Positions 16,871 through 25,378 of a DNA stretch of 43,147 bases are shown here, in pieces. Positions within the stretch are counted from its first letter, which is position 1. Every line of letters starts with the position of its first letter. The notes below the pieces were generated by a model. It was not told the origin of the DNA. It ran no database searches and was given only the letters and a program-made list of their open reading frames with translations. Source of the DNA: a virus. Location: positions 1 to 43,147 of the IMG/VR virus record IMGVR_UViG_3300017963_000402. The stretch is one strand, 5' to 3'. A program made the translations under genes and the position numbers.

Positions 16871-19141
16871 CTAGGCGGCGAGGCTCTCTTCGAATGCCCG
16901 AGTGTCTTGGGTGACGATCAGGATTATGTATTCGGCGGGCTTGTTGGTCGCGAGCCCGATCCTGATCTTGAGTTCTCCCGCGAACTCGGTCGCGGGCGGG
17001 TTGAGCGCGTCGCTCACGTCGACGAAGAACGCCTCGGAGGGAACCGTCGAGCGGAACGCCCCCACGTTCATCTGCCGCGTGAGGAAGGCGACGATCGCGC
17101 GTCTCACGCGCTGGCGCAACACGCGGTTGTTCGGGCGGTGCTTGACCCAAACGAGCCCCTCCTTCAACGACTGCTCGATGAAAATCACACCGCGGCGCTC
17201 CCCGATATACGGGAAGTTGCCGCTCGACTTGAGCGTGCGACACCCGTCGATGTGGCGCGTCGTGCCGGGAAGCTGAGTGATCGGGTTGATCCTCTTCGGA
17301 TAGATCAGATCCCGCTTGCGCTCGTCGAGAACCTCGTCGGTCTCGAACCCGACGCACCCGACCACAACGCCCGCGTTCTGCTCGACGCCCGCGGGGTTGT
17401 CGTAGACTCCCCCGAGTCGCGAGTCGTTGCGCGCGTAGACGCCCGCGATGAACCCCGAGGGCGCGACCGCCAAGTTGTCGTCGGACCCGAAGACGTTCTT
17501 GTCGGGGTTCGTGATCTCGATCCGCGGCCAGTAGATCGCGGCGAACTCCGACTTCCCGAGGATCGCCGTCGTCGTGTCGACGTAGGTCACCATCGCCGCC
17601 GCGGTCGGCACGCTCGCCAGCGGGGGCGGATCGAGGATCGCGAAGCACGAACCGCCGCGCCACGTCTCGCAGTAGTCGATCATGTGGTTCGCGATCGCGT
17701 TGCCCGTCTTGCCGGGGATGATCAGGATTCGGAGTTGCTGAACGAGGTCGAGCGCATACGTCCCGTTTTTCGCGGTCGACGTCCCGATGAAATCGGTGTC
17801 GGCGATCCCCGAAAGACCGTCGCTCCCGCCCGTCATGGGGCCCCAATCCACGTAACCGCTTCCGGTCGGGTCGCAGTCGGGCTTCGCGACGTCGGGGTTG
17901 TAGGGGAGCCCCTGATCGGTCACGGCGATCAGGTTCGACCCGAGCGCTACGTGATTGACCACGGTCTCGACGTAGTTGTCGGCGGTCGAGTCCATCGTGA
18001 GGTTCGGGAAGGTCTCTTGAACGACGCCGCTCTTGATCACTTGGAGATTGAACTCGTCGACGTCCCCGCTCGAAGCGAGGAGCGTTCGGATCGTGAGGTC
18101 GTCGGTGTAAGCACCCTCGGTCTTGCCGTCGACCTTGAGCGTGTTCTCGGGAGTGGCGTCCGAGCCCGTGTGAAGGAGAACATCCATCCCGAGCGCCGCG
18201 GCGAGGTCGGGCGATCCCGCCGTGAGTTGGATCGTCTTCGTCGACCCCGTGAGATCGGTCGCGATCGAGAGTGCGTTCGTCCCGAGGATCGTCGCCGTCG
18301 AGTTCGGATCGGCGGCGTCGATCAGCGCCTTCATTTCTGTCGGCGTCACGTTGTCGACGTCGGCGACGTTGCCCGAGCCCGTGGTCGTTCCCGTCGGGAG
18401 GGAGATCAGCGCGGCGAGGTCGGTCCCCGCTCCCGCGGCGACGATCAGGGTCGCGCCCGATCCTTTCTGGTCGGTGTGAACCACCGGAACGCCGCCCGCG
18501 ACGACCGCGAAGCCGCCCGTGATCGAACCGTTGATCAGATTGGCGATATCGAGCGCGCTCGTCTCGCCGCCGACCGCGGTGATCGTTTGGGGTCCGTTGC
18601 CGTCGCCCGTGTCGATCGACATATCCTCGCCACCGGCGAGAGCCGCGATCGGATACGCGGCGCCCGAGGTCGCGGTCGCGTCCGCGGCGGTCACTGTCGC
18701 GGCGTTGGGGCCCGCGAGGTCCGTCGTGATCCCCATCGTGTAACCGTTTTCGAGGTTCCACGGACCGGCGATCGTTCCGGTGACTACCGCGGCGGTCGCG
18801 GCGGCTCCCTCGTTCTGGAGCATTTGCGTTCCCTTGACCGCGGTGAAGCTGTTCTCGTCGAGGGGATCGGTATAGTGACACGTCCTCACGACCCACAAGA
18901 ACGAGCCGCCGTTGAGGAAGAACCCGTGCGCCGCCTTCGCGACCTCCGAGTTCGTGGTGAACCCGCCGAAGATTTCGACGTATTCCTCCATCGACGTGAC
19001 GAGGGTCGCGACTCCGATCGGACCTCTCTCGGTGACCCCGACAACGCCGGTGACGGCTGTCGGTTGCGCGGCGATTGCGGGAATACGCGGCGCCTCTTCC
19101 AGTATGACGATCTTTGCCGCAAGCAATTCGGTTGAAGCCAT
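16871..19141 (-). CDS. Contractile tail sheath protein with inserted domains
   Basis: 756 residues from ATG 19141 (GGGAGGATC upstream). The N-terminus (PTAVTGVVGVTERGPIGVAT, then EYVEIFGGFTTNSEVAKAAH) and C-terminus (LVWVKHRPNNRVLRQRVRRA, then FLTRQMNVGAFRS and VDVSDALNPPATEFAGELKI) are the conserved sheath ends that interlock subunits and bind the tube. Residues about 125-325 are an inserted Ala/Gly/Thr-rich beta region with at least two IN-like units (DIANLINGSITGGFAVVAGG; later PDLAAALGMDV), followed by about 60 residues of linker strands. Insertions of this kind project from the sheath surface. It makes the phage a myovirus type. Confidence 0.93.
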   Translation of the reverse strand: MASTELLAAKIVILEEAPRIPAIAAQPTAVTGVVGVTERGPIGVATLVTSMEEYVEIFGGFTTNSEVAKAAHGFFLNGGSFLWVVRTCHYTDPLDENSFTAVKGTQMLQNEGAAATAAVVTGTIAGPWNLENGYTMGITTDLAGPNAATVTAADATATSGAAYPIAALAGGEDMSIDTGDGNGPQTITAVGGETSALDIANLINGSITGGFAVVAGGVPVVHTDQKGSGATLIVAAGAGTDLAALISLPTGTTTGSGNVADVDNVTPTEMKALIDAADPNSTATILGTNALSIATDLTGSTKTIQLTAGSPDLAAALGMDVLLHTGSDATPENTLKVDGKTEGAYTDDLTIRTLLASSGDVDEFNLQVIKSGVVQETFPNLTMDSTADNYVETVVNHVALGSNLIAVTDQGLPYNPDVAKPDCDPTGSGYVDWGPMTGGSDGLSGIADTDFIGTSTAKNGTYALDLVQQLRILIIPGKTGNAIANHMIDYCETWRGGSCFAILDPPPLASVPTAAAMVTYVDTTTAILGKSEFAAIYWPRIEITNPDKNVFGSDDNLAVAPSGFIAGVYARNDSRLGGVYDNPAGVEQNAGVVVGCVGFETDEVLDERKRDLIYPKRINPITQLPGTTRHIDGCRTLKSSGNFPYIGERRGVIFIEQSLKEGLVWVKHRPNNRVLRQRVRRAIVAFLTRQMNVGAFRSTVPSEAFFVDVSDALNPPATEFAGELKIRIGLATNKPAEYIILIVTQDTRAFEESLAA

Positions 19142-19168
19142 GATCCGATCCTCCCTTGGTGGCTCGAT

Positions 19169-19561
19169 TTACCGTTTCCGTTTGCGCGCCTTTTTCTTCG
19201 TCGGCTTATCCTCGCCGACGGGCGCTTCGGTCTCCGCCTCGCTTGGTTCTTGCGGGTCGGTGACTCTCTCTTCGCTTTGCTTGGGCTTGACCTGTTCTCG
19301 GGCGGGCGCCCCCGCGGGGCGTTCGACCTTTATCGCGCGTTGCCTTTCGGCGTTGCGGAATTCTTCGGCGTGTAACAACCGCGGGTGAATCTCTCGCGAC
19401 TCCCCCGCGGAGAGGTTGACGGTTCCGCCGCGACCGTACTGATCGCATATGCACCGTCCGACCGAAGCGCACACTTCGGAATGACGGAAAGAAAGCGAGA
19501 GAGGCTCTCGCTTCGCGTTCGTTATCCTGGCGAGTGTGTTCGGCTTGGTGTTGGCGGGCAT
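19169..19561 (-). CDS. Small Cys-containing tail-region protein with basic tail
   Basis: 130 residues from ATG 19561 (GAAGGGAACGCG upstream). The first 80 residues look folded: ITNAKREPLSLSFRHSEVCA, then GRCICDQYGRGGTVNLSAGE and a helix. The remaining 50 are Glu/Lys/Pro-rich and end KKKARKRKR, likely disordered and nucleic-acid- or protein-binding. Small proteins with a similar N-terminal layout are, to my memory, found beside sheath genes in other phages, but I cannot name a family. It lies between the tail terminator candidate and the sheath. Confidence 0.5.
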   Translation of the reverse strand: MPANTKPNTLARITNAKREPLSLSFRHSEVCASVGRCICDQYGRGGTVNLSAGESREIHPRLLHAEEFRNAERQRAIKVERPAGAPAREQVKPKQSEERVTDPQEPSEAETEAPVGEDKPTKKKARKRKR

Positions 19562-19577
19562 CGCGTTCCCTTCGTGT

Positions 19578-20552
19578 CTATGGCTCTTCGCTCTCTACCT
19601 GTAACCCGTACCCCTCGCCGACGTGCGCGGTGTAACCGCGGCGGAGGATCAACCCATCCCTCTCGTCAACGTCTACCCCTCGGATCATACAAGTCGCGCG
19701 AAAACTCCGCAAGTTGTCAACCACCGGAATCGAGTCATAAACCGGCTGGCCCTCGAACGGCATGTCGAGTTCATAGCGCTTCGTCCCCGCGGCGGGATCG
19801 TTCGGATCGATCGGAACAGTCAACCATTTGTGATCGCGCAAGAGCAGAACGAGCGCTTGCCCCATGCCGTACAAGTGGCGCGAGTTGTCCGTCCACCCCA
19901 CAAGCTCGAACGAGAGGTCGACGGTCACCGGCTCTTTGTATTGAATCCATCCGAACGGGTCGGCGGGATCTTCCTCGGGGTCGAGTCGGTTCAACGAGTA
20001 AAAGCGATTCTCAACCGTGCTCGGGCCCTGTATGTGGAGAAGCGGAAGCCCCGCTCTCTTGACGAGATCGAGCCCCGTCGCCACGTCGTCGCTGTAGAAT
20101 TTCGACAATGTGATCCAAACATTTTCGATCACATGGCGCCGGAAGAGACCGATCAACTCCGAGATCACGATCTGAAAATCGGTCTCGGTGGTCATTACGG
20201 GTCGGTCGACCGCGTAGGCGTCCGCCGCGATCACTACCTCGCCGGGAATCTCGACGCCGCTATCGTCGAGGTTAGCGATCCTCACGTCGAGGTCGACGGG
20301 CATTGTCTCCCCGTCGGCGCCTGTCCACTCGGGGACCGTGGCATAAATCAGATCGGACGTGATCGCGTGAGCCCACGAAGATTCAACCCCGTCGAACTGT
20401 ACGCTCACGGTCTTCTGTGCGGGCCCTCCGACCGGACCCTCCGCGGGCGGCGACGGCGGGAGTCGAAAATTCGTTCCCTCGATCTTGACGAGGTTCGTTC
20501 CCTTCGTCGGTCCGCTCGTCGGGTCAATGCTTGTGAAGGTCGGTATCGCCAT
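19578..20552 (-). CDS. Tail terminator candidate with N-terminal IPT/TIG domain
   Basis: 324 residues from ATG 20552 (GAGGTAAGGG upstream). Residues 1-110 are an IPT/TIG Ig-like domain: TFTSIDPTSGPTKGTNLVKI EGTNF pattern, then VSVQFDGVESSWAHAITSDL and YATVPEWTGADGET. The rest (DFQIVISELIGLFRRHVIEN, then PVTVDLSFELVGWTDNSRHL and ALVLLLRDHKW) resembles proteins that cap the tail end or join it to the neck; the position just before sheath and tube fits. An Ig-like domain on such a protein would display on the neck surface. The terminator role is inferred from gene order. Confidence 0.55.
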   Translation of the reverse strand: MAIPTFTSIDPTSGPTKGTNLVKIEGTNFRLPPSPPAEGPVGGPAQKTVSVQFDGVESSWAHAITSDLIYATVPEWTGADGETMPVDLDVRIANLDDSGVEIPGEVVIAADAYAVDRPVMTTETDFQIVISELIGLFRRHVIENVWITLSKFYSDDVATGLDLVKRAGLPLLHIQGPSTVENRFYSLNRLDPEEDPADPFGWIQYKEPVTVDLSFELVGWTDNSRHLYGMGQALVLLLRDHKWLTVPIDPNDPAAGTKRYELDMPFEGQPVYDSIPVVDNLRSFRATCMIRGVDVDERDGLILRRGYTAHVGEGYGLQVESEEP

Positions 20553-20555
20553 CCC

Positions 20556-21185
20556 TTACCTCTTTCGGAATCCTAGCGGGCCCAACGACGCGAGGAGCCG
20601 CTTCTCGAACCGGCGCGTCGCCTCTTTCTCCCACTCCTCATAAGACGGCACAAGGAAAGGCCGCGGCTTGAGACCGGGATGGGAGATCACGCTCCCCACG
20701 GGGGGGATACCTTCGACAACCTCTTCGAGCTTGAGGAAGATAAAGAAGCGGTGCATCTCGGGGGTGACCTCTATGAGATACGGCTTCGTCCCTTCCTCTT
20801 GCATCATGGCTATGTTTTCGAGCCGCTCCCCGTAGGTCGACCGCTCCTTTCGGTGAACGCCCACGAAATACCGATCCGCGCGGAGCTTCGTCACGTTGAC
20901 ACTGTGGAGCAAGTCGGCGTTGTTGATCAGCGCCTTCGTCGATCCCTTGCGCGCCTTCGTGCCGGGGGCGGGCGGTAGCTGGCGAAGTGCGATCGTCGTG
21001 TCGGCGAGTTTCGCGAACGCCTTCCCTCCCGGTGCTTGGTTTCTAATGCCCATCCTGATCTTGGATTTGAGCATTTCCGCCTCTTGCGCGAGGATCGTCA
21101 AGGTTTGCGTCTTCGCGATAGCCGCCGCCGCCGCGAGGTTAGCCGCGCTCTCGAAGGCTCCCGTCACGTTGACGCCCATCATCAT
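20556..21185 (-). CDS. Head-tail joining/tail completion protein, HK97 gp10-like
   Basis: 209 residues; three consecutive ATG codons at 21185, 21182 and 21179 could start it, and the first overlaps the upstream stop as ATGA. An N-terminal helix (AANLAAAAAIAKTQTLTILA) precedes LKSKIRMGIRNQAPGGKAFA and LINNADLLHSVNVTK, the layout of gp10/GpG-like tail completion proteins. A Pro-rich, basic C-terminus ends LLASLGPLGFRKR. Its place between the adaptor genes and the terminator candidate agrees with this role. Confidence 0.65.
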   Translation of the reverse strand: MMMGVNVTGAFESAANLAAAAAIAKTQTLTILAQEAEMLKSKIRMGIRNQAPGGKAFAKLADTTIALRQLPPAPGTKARKGSTKALINNADLLHSVNVTKLRADRYFVGVHRKERSTYGERLENIAMMQEEGTKPYLIEVTPEMHRFFIFLKLEEVVEGIPPVGSVISHPGLKPRPFLVPSYEEWEKEATRRFEKRLLASLGPLGFRKR

Positions 21186-21694
21186 GTTCGGCGCCCCTGT
21201 CCCTTCCTGTCGGGCTTGGCGTGAACGAACACGAGGTTACGGGTCGCCCCCGCCGCCGAGTCGATCCCCATCCCCGCGTCCTCGACTTGCGTCACGTAGA
21301 GAGGGGAGTCCGCCCAAGAAATGATCAGGGTTCCCGAGGGGCGACGAAGCTCGGAGATCTTGTCGCCGAGCCCGATCCTTACCTCTCCGCTAGGGAGAAC
21401 GAGACCGAGGCGTTCGAGGTCGTTGAGGTGAAGCGTGAAGATCGCCTCCGTGTCGACGTGCTCTCCCCCGCCTGTCATTTCCTCGCGCCCCCATATCCCG
21501 CGATCAACCTGACAGGGGATCACGTCGGGGTCGTGAAAGCGAACCGAGTCGTCGCCGAACTGAGAGCCGTCGGCGACCGGGATGGTCTCGCCGAACCGAT
21601 CGTCGTAGCCGCCGCCCACAACGAGGCTCGTCGCCTCGGTGTCGAGACGTTCGAGCACGATCGCGGCGCGCTGTATGAGTCGCCCCCGGTACAT
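21182..21694 (-). CDS. Head-tail adaptor/stopper-position protein
   Basis: 170 residues from ATG 21694, which overlaps the stop of the connector gene as TAATG. The chain starts MYRGRLIQRAAIVLERLDTE and contains VDTEAIFTLHLNDLERLGLV, then SGTLIISWADSPLYVTQVED. It is beta-rich, of the size of a stopper, and encoded in the stopper position between connector and gp10-like protein. I do not see a decisive family motif, so the assignment rests on order. Confidence 0.5.
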   Translation of the reverse strand: MYRGRLIQRAAIVLERLDTEATSLVVGGGYDDRFGETIPVADGSQFGDDSVRFHDPDVIPCQVDRGIWGREEMTGGGEHVDTEAIFTLHLNDLERLGLVLPSGEVRIGLGDKISELRRPSGTLIISWADSPLYVTQVEDAGMGIDSAAGATRNLVFVHAKPDRKGQGRRT

Positions 21695-22728
21695 TAGACC
21701 GCCCCCATCCCGAGCGGGGAGCGGAACGCCCCGAGGATTCGATCAACCGTGGGGTTCCCCGTGAGCGAGTCCGGTTGAAGCGATGCCGCCGACGACGCCG
21801 CTTGATACTGAACTTCCTGATCGCGCGTCTTCTCTTTCGTGATCGGTCCCGAGGGCCCCACGCCTCCGCCGTCCGCGAGCGGCGTGAGGTAGTCCGCGAC
21901 GAGGAGCAACGCGGCGCGCTTGATCAAGGGCGGCGTTTCTCCGTAGCTCAACGGGATCTGCGAACCGGGCGACGTCTCTCCGACGGGATCGTTCGGTCCG
22001 AGCGTCGTGTATCCGAACACGCCCTCGACGCCTATGTTCTGGCGCCCCTCTATGAACGGGATTCCTTGCTCCTCGATAATGATCGGGTTCGCGGGATCGA
22101 GCGCCGCGACCGTGAAGTCGAACGAGACTCTCGGATTCGATCGGTCGTCGGGGCGCGTGAGCCCTTGCGTTAAGTGCCGGTTGTAGATCCTGAACGAGCC
22201 CTCGATCTCTTGCTCCAAGTCGTAGATCGTGAGCTTCGTCACCGCGCAGATCGGGAGGGAGAGCAGGAAGTCGATCCCGCGAACGTCCTTTCGACCGTCG
22301 AGCAGGAACGAGCATTGACGAGGCTCGAACCACATCTTCGTCGCGGTGTCGATCGTGGCGGTCGCCAACTCGATCGCAGAAATGATCCGCGCGTCGGTCC
22401 AGGGCGGATCGGTGAACCCCTCGTCGCGCACGTCTTGGATCGATACGTAACCGGACAAATCCCCGCGCTTCGGTTCGGAGAGTGACGACTCGTGCGTCGT
22501 TGACGTGTTGTAATAGCTGATCGCGTAGTAGTAGGACGGATCGCCCGCGCCGTCGTCGTAGAAATAATTTTCGACGCCAACAACGAGCGGGACACGGGTC
22601 GCAACCGTCGTGATCTCCGTCCACGGTCCCTCGGGCCCGGTCGTCGAGCGGTAAACCTTTTGCACGTCGAAGTTGCTCATGACGTTCGCAAGCTCGTCAA
22701 CGTGCCATCGGATTTTGATCGTCGCCAT
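21694..22728 (-). CDS. Head-tail connector (gp6-like) with N-terminal FN3/Ig-like domain
   Basis: 344 residues from ATG 22728. Residues 1-85 look like a fibronectin-III/Ig-like domain (IKIRWHVDELANVMSNFDVQ, VYRSTTGPEGPWTEITTV, YYYAISYYNTS). From about 92 the connector part begins: SIQDVRDEGFTDPPWTDARI, ISAIELATATIDTATKMWFE, the helical gp6/adaptor pattern, then RGIDFLLSLPICAVTKLTIY and a late helix IKRAALLLVADYLTPLAD. It binds the portal ring and starts the neck. A surface Ig-like domain fused to a connector is uncommon but known in phages. Confidence 0.75.
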   Translation of the reverse strand: MATIKIRWHVDELANVMSNFDVQKVYRSTTGPEGPWTEITTVATRVPLVVGVENYFYDDGAGDPSYYYAISYYNTSTTHESSLSEPKRGDLSGYVSIQDVRDEGFTDPPWTDARIISAIELATATIDTATKMWFEPRQCSFLLDGRKDVRGIDFLLSLPICAVTKLTIYDLEQEIEGSFRIYNRHLTQGLTRPDDRSNPRVSFDFTVAALDPANPIIIEEQGIPFIEGRQNIGVEGVFGYTTLGPNDPVGETSPGSQIPLSYGETPPLIKRAALLLVADYLTPLADGGGVGPSGPITKEKTRDQEVQYQAASSAASLQPDSLTGNPTVDRILGAFRSPLGMGAV

Positions 22729-22732
22729 GTCG

Positions 22733-23005
22733 CTAGTCCTCGGTTACGGTTGTGATCTCCGGTTTCAAATTCTCCGCTGTATCTACTTCGGGCGCAAGAT
22801 CGCGCGCACTGGTAATGCGCGGCTTGAGATCCGCGACGGGGGTCACCGGGGCGACAACGGCGCCAATCTCGGGCGTTAGATTCTGAGTCTTCCCCACGTC
22901 GGGCTTGAGGTCGACCGCGGAGTCGATCGCCGGTCTCAACGTGGTTGTTCCATAGATCGCGAGGTGAAGCCCCACAAGGTTGAACTCGTTGGAGAGGATC
23001 GCCAT
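22733..23005 (-). CDS. Decapeptide-repeat small protein
   Basis: 90 residues from ATG 23005 (GAGGG upstream, 1-nt gap to the preceding stop; an in-frame earlier start at 23047 lacks support). After AILSNEFNLVGLHLAIYGTT the protein consists of about six units of ten residues with the pattern [DNT]LxP[x][IV]xxxx: TLRPAIDSAV, DLKPDVGKTQ, NLTPEIGAVV (plus an insertion), DLKPRITSAR, DLAPEVDTAE, NLKPEITTVT. The units differ at DNA level, so the pattern is maintained at protein level. No family is recognised; an extended structural or binding ladder is possible. Confidence 0.6.
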   Translation of the reverse strand: MAILSNEFNLVGLHLAIYGTTTLRPAIDSAVDLKPDVGKTQNLTPEIGAVVAPVTPVADLKPRITSARDLAPEVDTAENLKPEITTVTED

Positions 23006-23006
23006 A

Positions 23007-23579
23007 TCAAACCCTCGTGAAGCCAAGGTTAGCATGGAACGTCGCACCGTCGCGCGTCGCCGTCGCCTCGATCAGATATGGAACGTGTCGATCCAGAACA
23101 CCCGACCCGCAAGAGAACTCGAAGACCCCGTCGCTCGAAGGCGTCGAGCTTGTTCCGAGATCGGCGATCTCGAAGCCGCCCCCGTCCTTAATCTTAGCGC
23201 TCATGGTGTCGACGTCGATCAAGCGTTGCCCGTCGAGGTTGAGCCAGATATTCGCCGCGAAGATCGCGCCGTCCTCGCCCATCGAACAACCGAACTTGAG
23301 ATCCCCAACGCTCGCATACTCGCCCTTCCAAACGTCGCGGTTATACGGGATCTTGACTTCGAGAAACCAAAATCCAGGGGCGTTCGGTTGAAATGCGGTC
23401 CGGTATTCTCCGCTCGATCCGATCTCCGTGATCGTGACCGGGACCGCTTGAAGCGCGCCGTCGCGCCAGATCGAAACGATGAACGAACCCGCGAGCCCGC
23501 TCTTCTTATCGAAGCCGTTCAACTCCCACGCGGGGAACTGATCATAAATCGTTTGACCGACTATGATCTCGCGGCTCAT
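23007..23579 (-). CDS. Beta-rich virion-associated protein, function unknown
   Basis: 190 residues from ATG 23579. N-terminus SREIIVGQTIYDQFPAWELN; the first ~95 residues alternate strands with turns (GSFIVSIWRDGALQAVPVTI, EYRTAFQPNAPGFWFLEVKI), resembling Ig-like modules, and the second half repeats a similar strand pattern (FEFSCGSGVLDRHVPYLIEA). It sits in the adhesion block between the cysteine enzyme and the decapeptide-repeat gene, so it may be a virion surface protein. No named family. Confidence 0.5.
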   Translation of the reverse strand: MSREIIVGQTIYDQFPAWELNGFDKKSGLAGSFIVSIWRDGALQAVPVTITEIGSSGEYRTAFQPNAPGFWFLEVKIPYNRDVWKGEYASVGDLKFGCSMGEDGAIFAANIWLNLDGQRLIDVDTMSAKIKDGGGFEIADLGTSSTPSSDGVFEFSCGSGVLDRHVPYLIEATATRDGATFHANLGFTRV

Positions 23580-23580
23580 C

Positions 23581-24111
23581 TCATTCCTCCGTCGGCTCGT
23601 CGACTTGGTGGAAGTGCGGGCTCGCTTTCATGAACCGTCGAAGATCTCCCGGCGACACGTTCGCGGGAATCCATTCCTCGGTGCCTGGAACCTTCGAGCG
23701 CTTGAGCACCTCCGCGACGAACTCCGAGCAGAACAGGCGACCGTGCGAGTGAATTGCCTTGTCGACTTCCCAGCCGCCGACCCGTAAGAGCACGGCACGG
23801 AGTAAGCCGACGAGCAACCCTCGCCAATCGTAACGCGCCATTCCGACGAATCTCCCCATCGCCCTCATGCCTATGCCGAGATCGAGGTCGCTCTCCCAGT
23901 GCTCGATGTAGTCGAAGCGCGCGAGGTATCGAGCGTCTATGTCCCGCGGTCCCCGCTCGTCGATCTCGGTAGCGCGCCACGCTCCCCAAAACGGATCATC
24001 GTGCTTGACGAGCGAGTGGTTCACGCGGGAGCGCGTCGCCCACCGGATCAGCTTCCCATACCACTTGCGGGTCGCGGTGAGGCAAACGAGAATTCGGCGG
24101 CGCGTGCTCAT
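23581..24111 (-). CDS. Permuted NlpC/P60-like (papain-fold) cysteine amidase or peptidase
   Basis: 176 residues from ATG 24111; the stop of the preceding gene overlaps it as TAATG, so a longer in-frame extension to 24519 is rejected. After a basic start (MSTRRRILVC) come RVNHSLVKHDD (His32), a middle Trp/Arg-rich part, GRLFCSEFVAEVLKRS (Cys128) and a late VSPGDLRRF. In permuted papain-like amidases the His motif precedes the CSEFV-type Cys motif, and this order and the C-terminal SPxDL pattern are both present. It could cut cell-wall peptide or acyl bonds as a virion-associated enzyme. Substrate unknown; a structural relic is possible. Confidence 0.6.
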   Translation of the reverse strand: MSTRRRILVCLTATRKWYGKLIRWATRSRVNHSLVKHDDPFWGAWRATEIDERGPRDIDARYLARFDYIEHWESDLDLGIGMRAMGRFVGMARYDWRGLLVGLLRAVLLRVGGWEVDKAIHSHGRLFCSEFVAEVLKRSKVPGTEEWIPANVSPGDLRRFMKASPHFHQVDEPTEE

Positions 24112-24914
24112 TATTCCCCGCTGTATTCTTGGTCGAGGTGAACTTGAACGTCGGGATACCTGACTCGACAATACTCGATCTCTCCGCCGTCCTCGGTCTT
24201 GTACGGCTGATCGTCCGAGATCTTGATCGTTACGCTGTAGAAGTATGGCATCGGCGCCCCAGGGGGGGCGACCGCCGTTCGTAGCGTGAGCGGTTGGGGG
24301 AAAAGATACTCGTACCACTCGATCGTGTTCTCGTAACGGTCGACCGAGATCTTCACGAGACTCGTGAACCTGTCGAGGAAGTCGTCGAGGTTCTTGTAAA
24401 CCGTTTCTTTGATCGTCGTGCCGTCCTTTGCCTTGTAGATGATCAGCAACGGCGAGTGCATTCGCGCGTTTTGCGACATCTTGAGCCACACCGACGAGAT
24501 AAGGATCGCCTGTCCCCATCCCTGATCGGGGTTCTCCGCTGGCGCGACCATGAACGCCGAATCGAAGTTGTTGTAAGCCACGTTCCCCCCCGAGGTGAAC
24601 GGCTCGAAGTCGGCGCCGTCGGTGTCGTCGAGATCGAAGAGATCGTCGCCGACCTTAGTCGCGGTAAAGGTCTTGCCGTTGAGAGAGGTCGTGCCGCCCA
24701 CGTCGCTGAACGTGACATGCATCCCGGTCTCCACGCCAGCCGCGACGACCCGCACGCGCACCGGGGCGCCCGCGCTTGTTGCGACACTCTCGACCGCCAA
24801 GTCGCCAGTTGTCCACCCCTCCGAGGGCTTGGCTTGCCATGTCTCGGGATCGCGGAAGTCGTGACAAGGCAAGCTGTCGGTGTAAAGCGCGTTAGGTGAT
24901 AGTCCGCTGATCAT
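24111..24914 (-). CDS. Virion protein with E1_FCCH-like module
   Basis: 267 residues if the start is ATG 24914, which has GGGAGG seven nt upstream and overlaps the previous stop as ATGA; ATG 24920 is only one nt from that site. In the longer numbering, residues about 52-117 (HVTFSDVGGTTSLNGKTFTA ... DGADFEPFTSGG) match the FCCH-type module often found in phage tail proteins. The C-terminal half has FLDRFTSLVKISVDRYENTI and a beta region with YFYSVTIKISDDQPYKTE. It belongs to the fibre/adhesion block; the exact role is unknown. Confidence 0.55.
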   Translation of the reverse strand: MISGLSPNALYTDSLPCHDFRDPETWQAKPSEGWTTGDLAVESVATSAGAPVRVRVVAAGVETGMHVTFSDVGGTTSLNGKTFTATKVGDDLFDLDDTDGADFEPFTSGGNVAYNNFDSAFMVAPAENPDQGWGQAILISSVWLKMSQNARMHSPLLIIYKAKDGTTIKETVYKNLDDFLDRFTSLVKISVDRYENTIEWYEYLFPQPLTLRTAVAPPGAPMPYFYSVTIKISDDQPYKTEDGGEIEYCRVRYPDVQVHLDQEYSGE

Positions 24915-25378
24915 CCCCATGCCTCCCAGTTGAAACCGACGGAGATCCCGCTCCGTCCTTTTGCTCTCATGCTGATCATGAAATGGTCTTCGCGAACGTC
25001 GATCACTTGAATGTCGGTCGCGTTGCTCATTTCGGAATTAGAGATCGCGACCTTCGGAATCTCCGCGAAGCGAAAACCGAACTGGACACAAACCCGGTGT
25101 TCCGTCCATCCGTTGCTATTGGCGTAAAGCTCTTGATAGGAATATCCCGACGTCCGCTTGAACCTCGGGCCCTTTGTTTGGGCGGTCGCGACGATACCTT
25201 CGAGCGAGGTTTGGAGCGCCTCGGAAAGCTCGGTCGCAAACCAAATCTTGAGCCACCTCTCCGACGGGTGAAACGAGATATTCTCGATCGCCGGAAAGCC
25301 CGCTCGCTCGGTCTCGACCTCCACATAGCCCTGATTCGGAACAGCGTCGAGACCTCCAAATTCGTAGAGATAGGACAT
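24911..25378 (-). CDS. H-type-lectin-like virion protein
   Basis: 155 residues from ATG 25378, overlapping the fibre gene stop as TAATG; an in-frame extension upstream to 25450 lies entirely inside the fibre gene and lacks support. The C-terminal 80 residues (EHRVCVQFGFRFAEIPKVAI, then ATDIQVIDVREDHFMISMRA) follow the layout of H-type lectin domains: an F-x-F strand, a Pro-Val turn and a final strand with a Phe-Met-Ile core. N-terminal part MSYLYEFGGLDAVPNQGYVE is probably the attachment end. Carbohydrate binding is inferred, not shown. Confidence 0.55.
   Translation of the reverse strand: MSYLYEFGGLDAVPNQGYVEVETERAGFPAIENISFHPSERWLKIWFATELSEALQTSLEGIVATAQTKGPRFKRTSGYSYQELYANSNGWTEHRVCVQFGFRFAEIPKVAISNSEMSNATDIQVIDVREDHFMISMRAKGRSGISVGFNWEAWG

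Noticed and set aside
16745-19135. 796-codon open frame on the plus strand and a 741-codon alternative minus-strand frame over the sheath gene
   Set aside because: Both are Arg-rich shadows of the sheath gene, which has clear family motifs at both ends.
24112-24519. N-terminal extension of the permuted NlpC/P60-like gene
   Set aside because: It lies entirely inside the upstream gene, reads as Arg-rich shadow sequence, and the TAATG overlap at 24111 gives a natural start.
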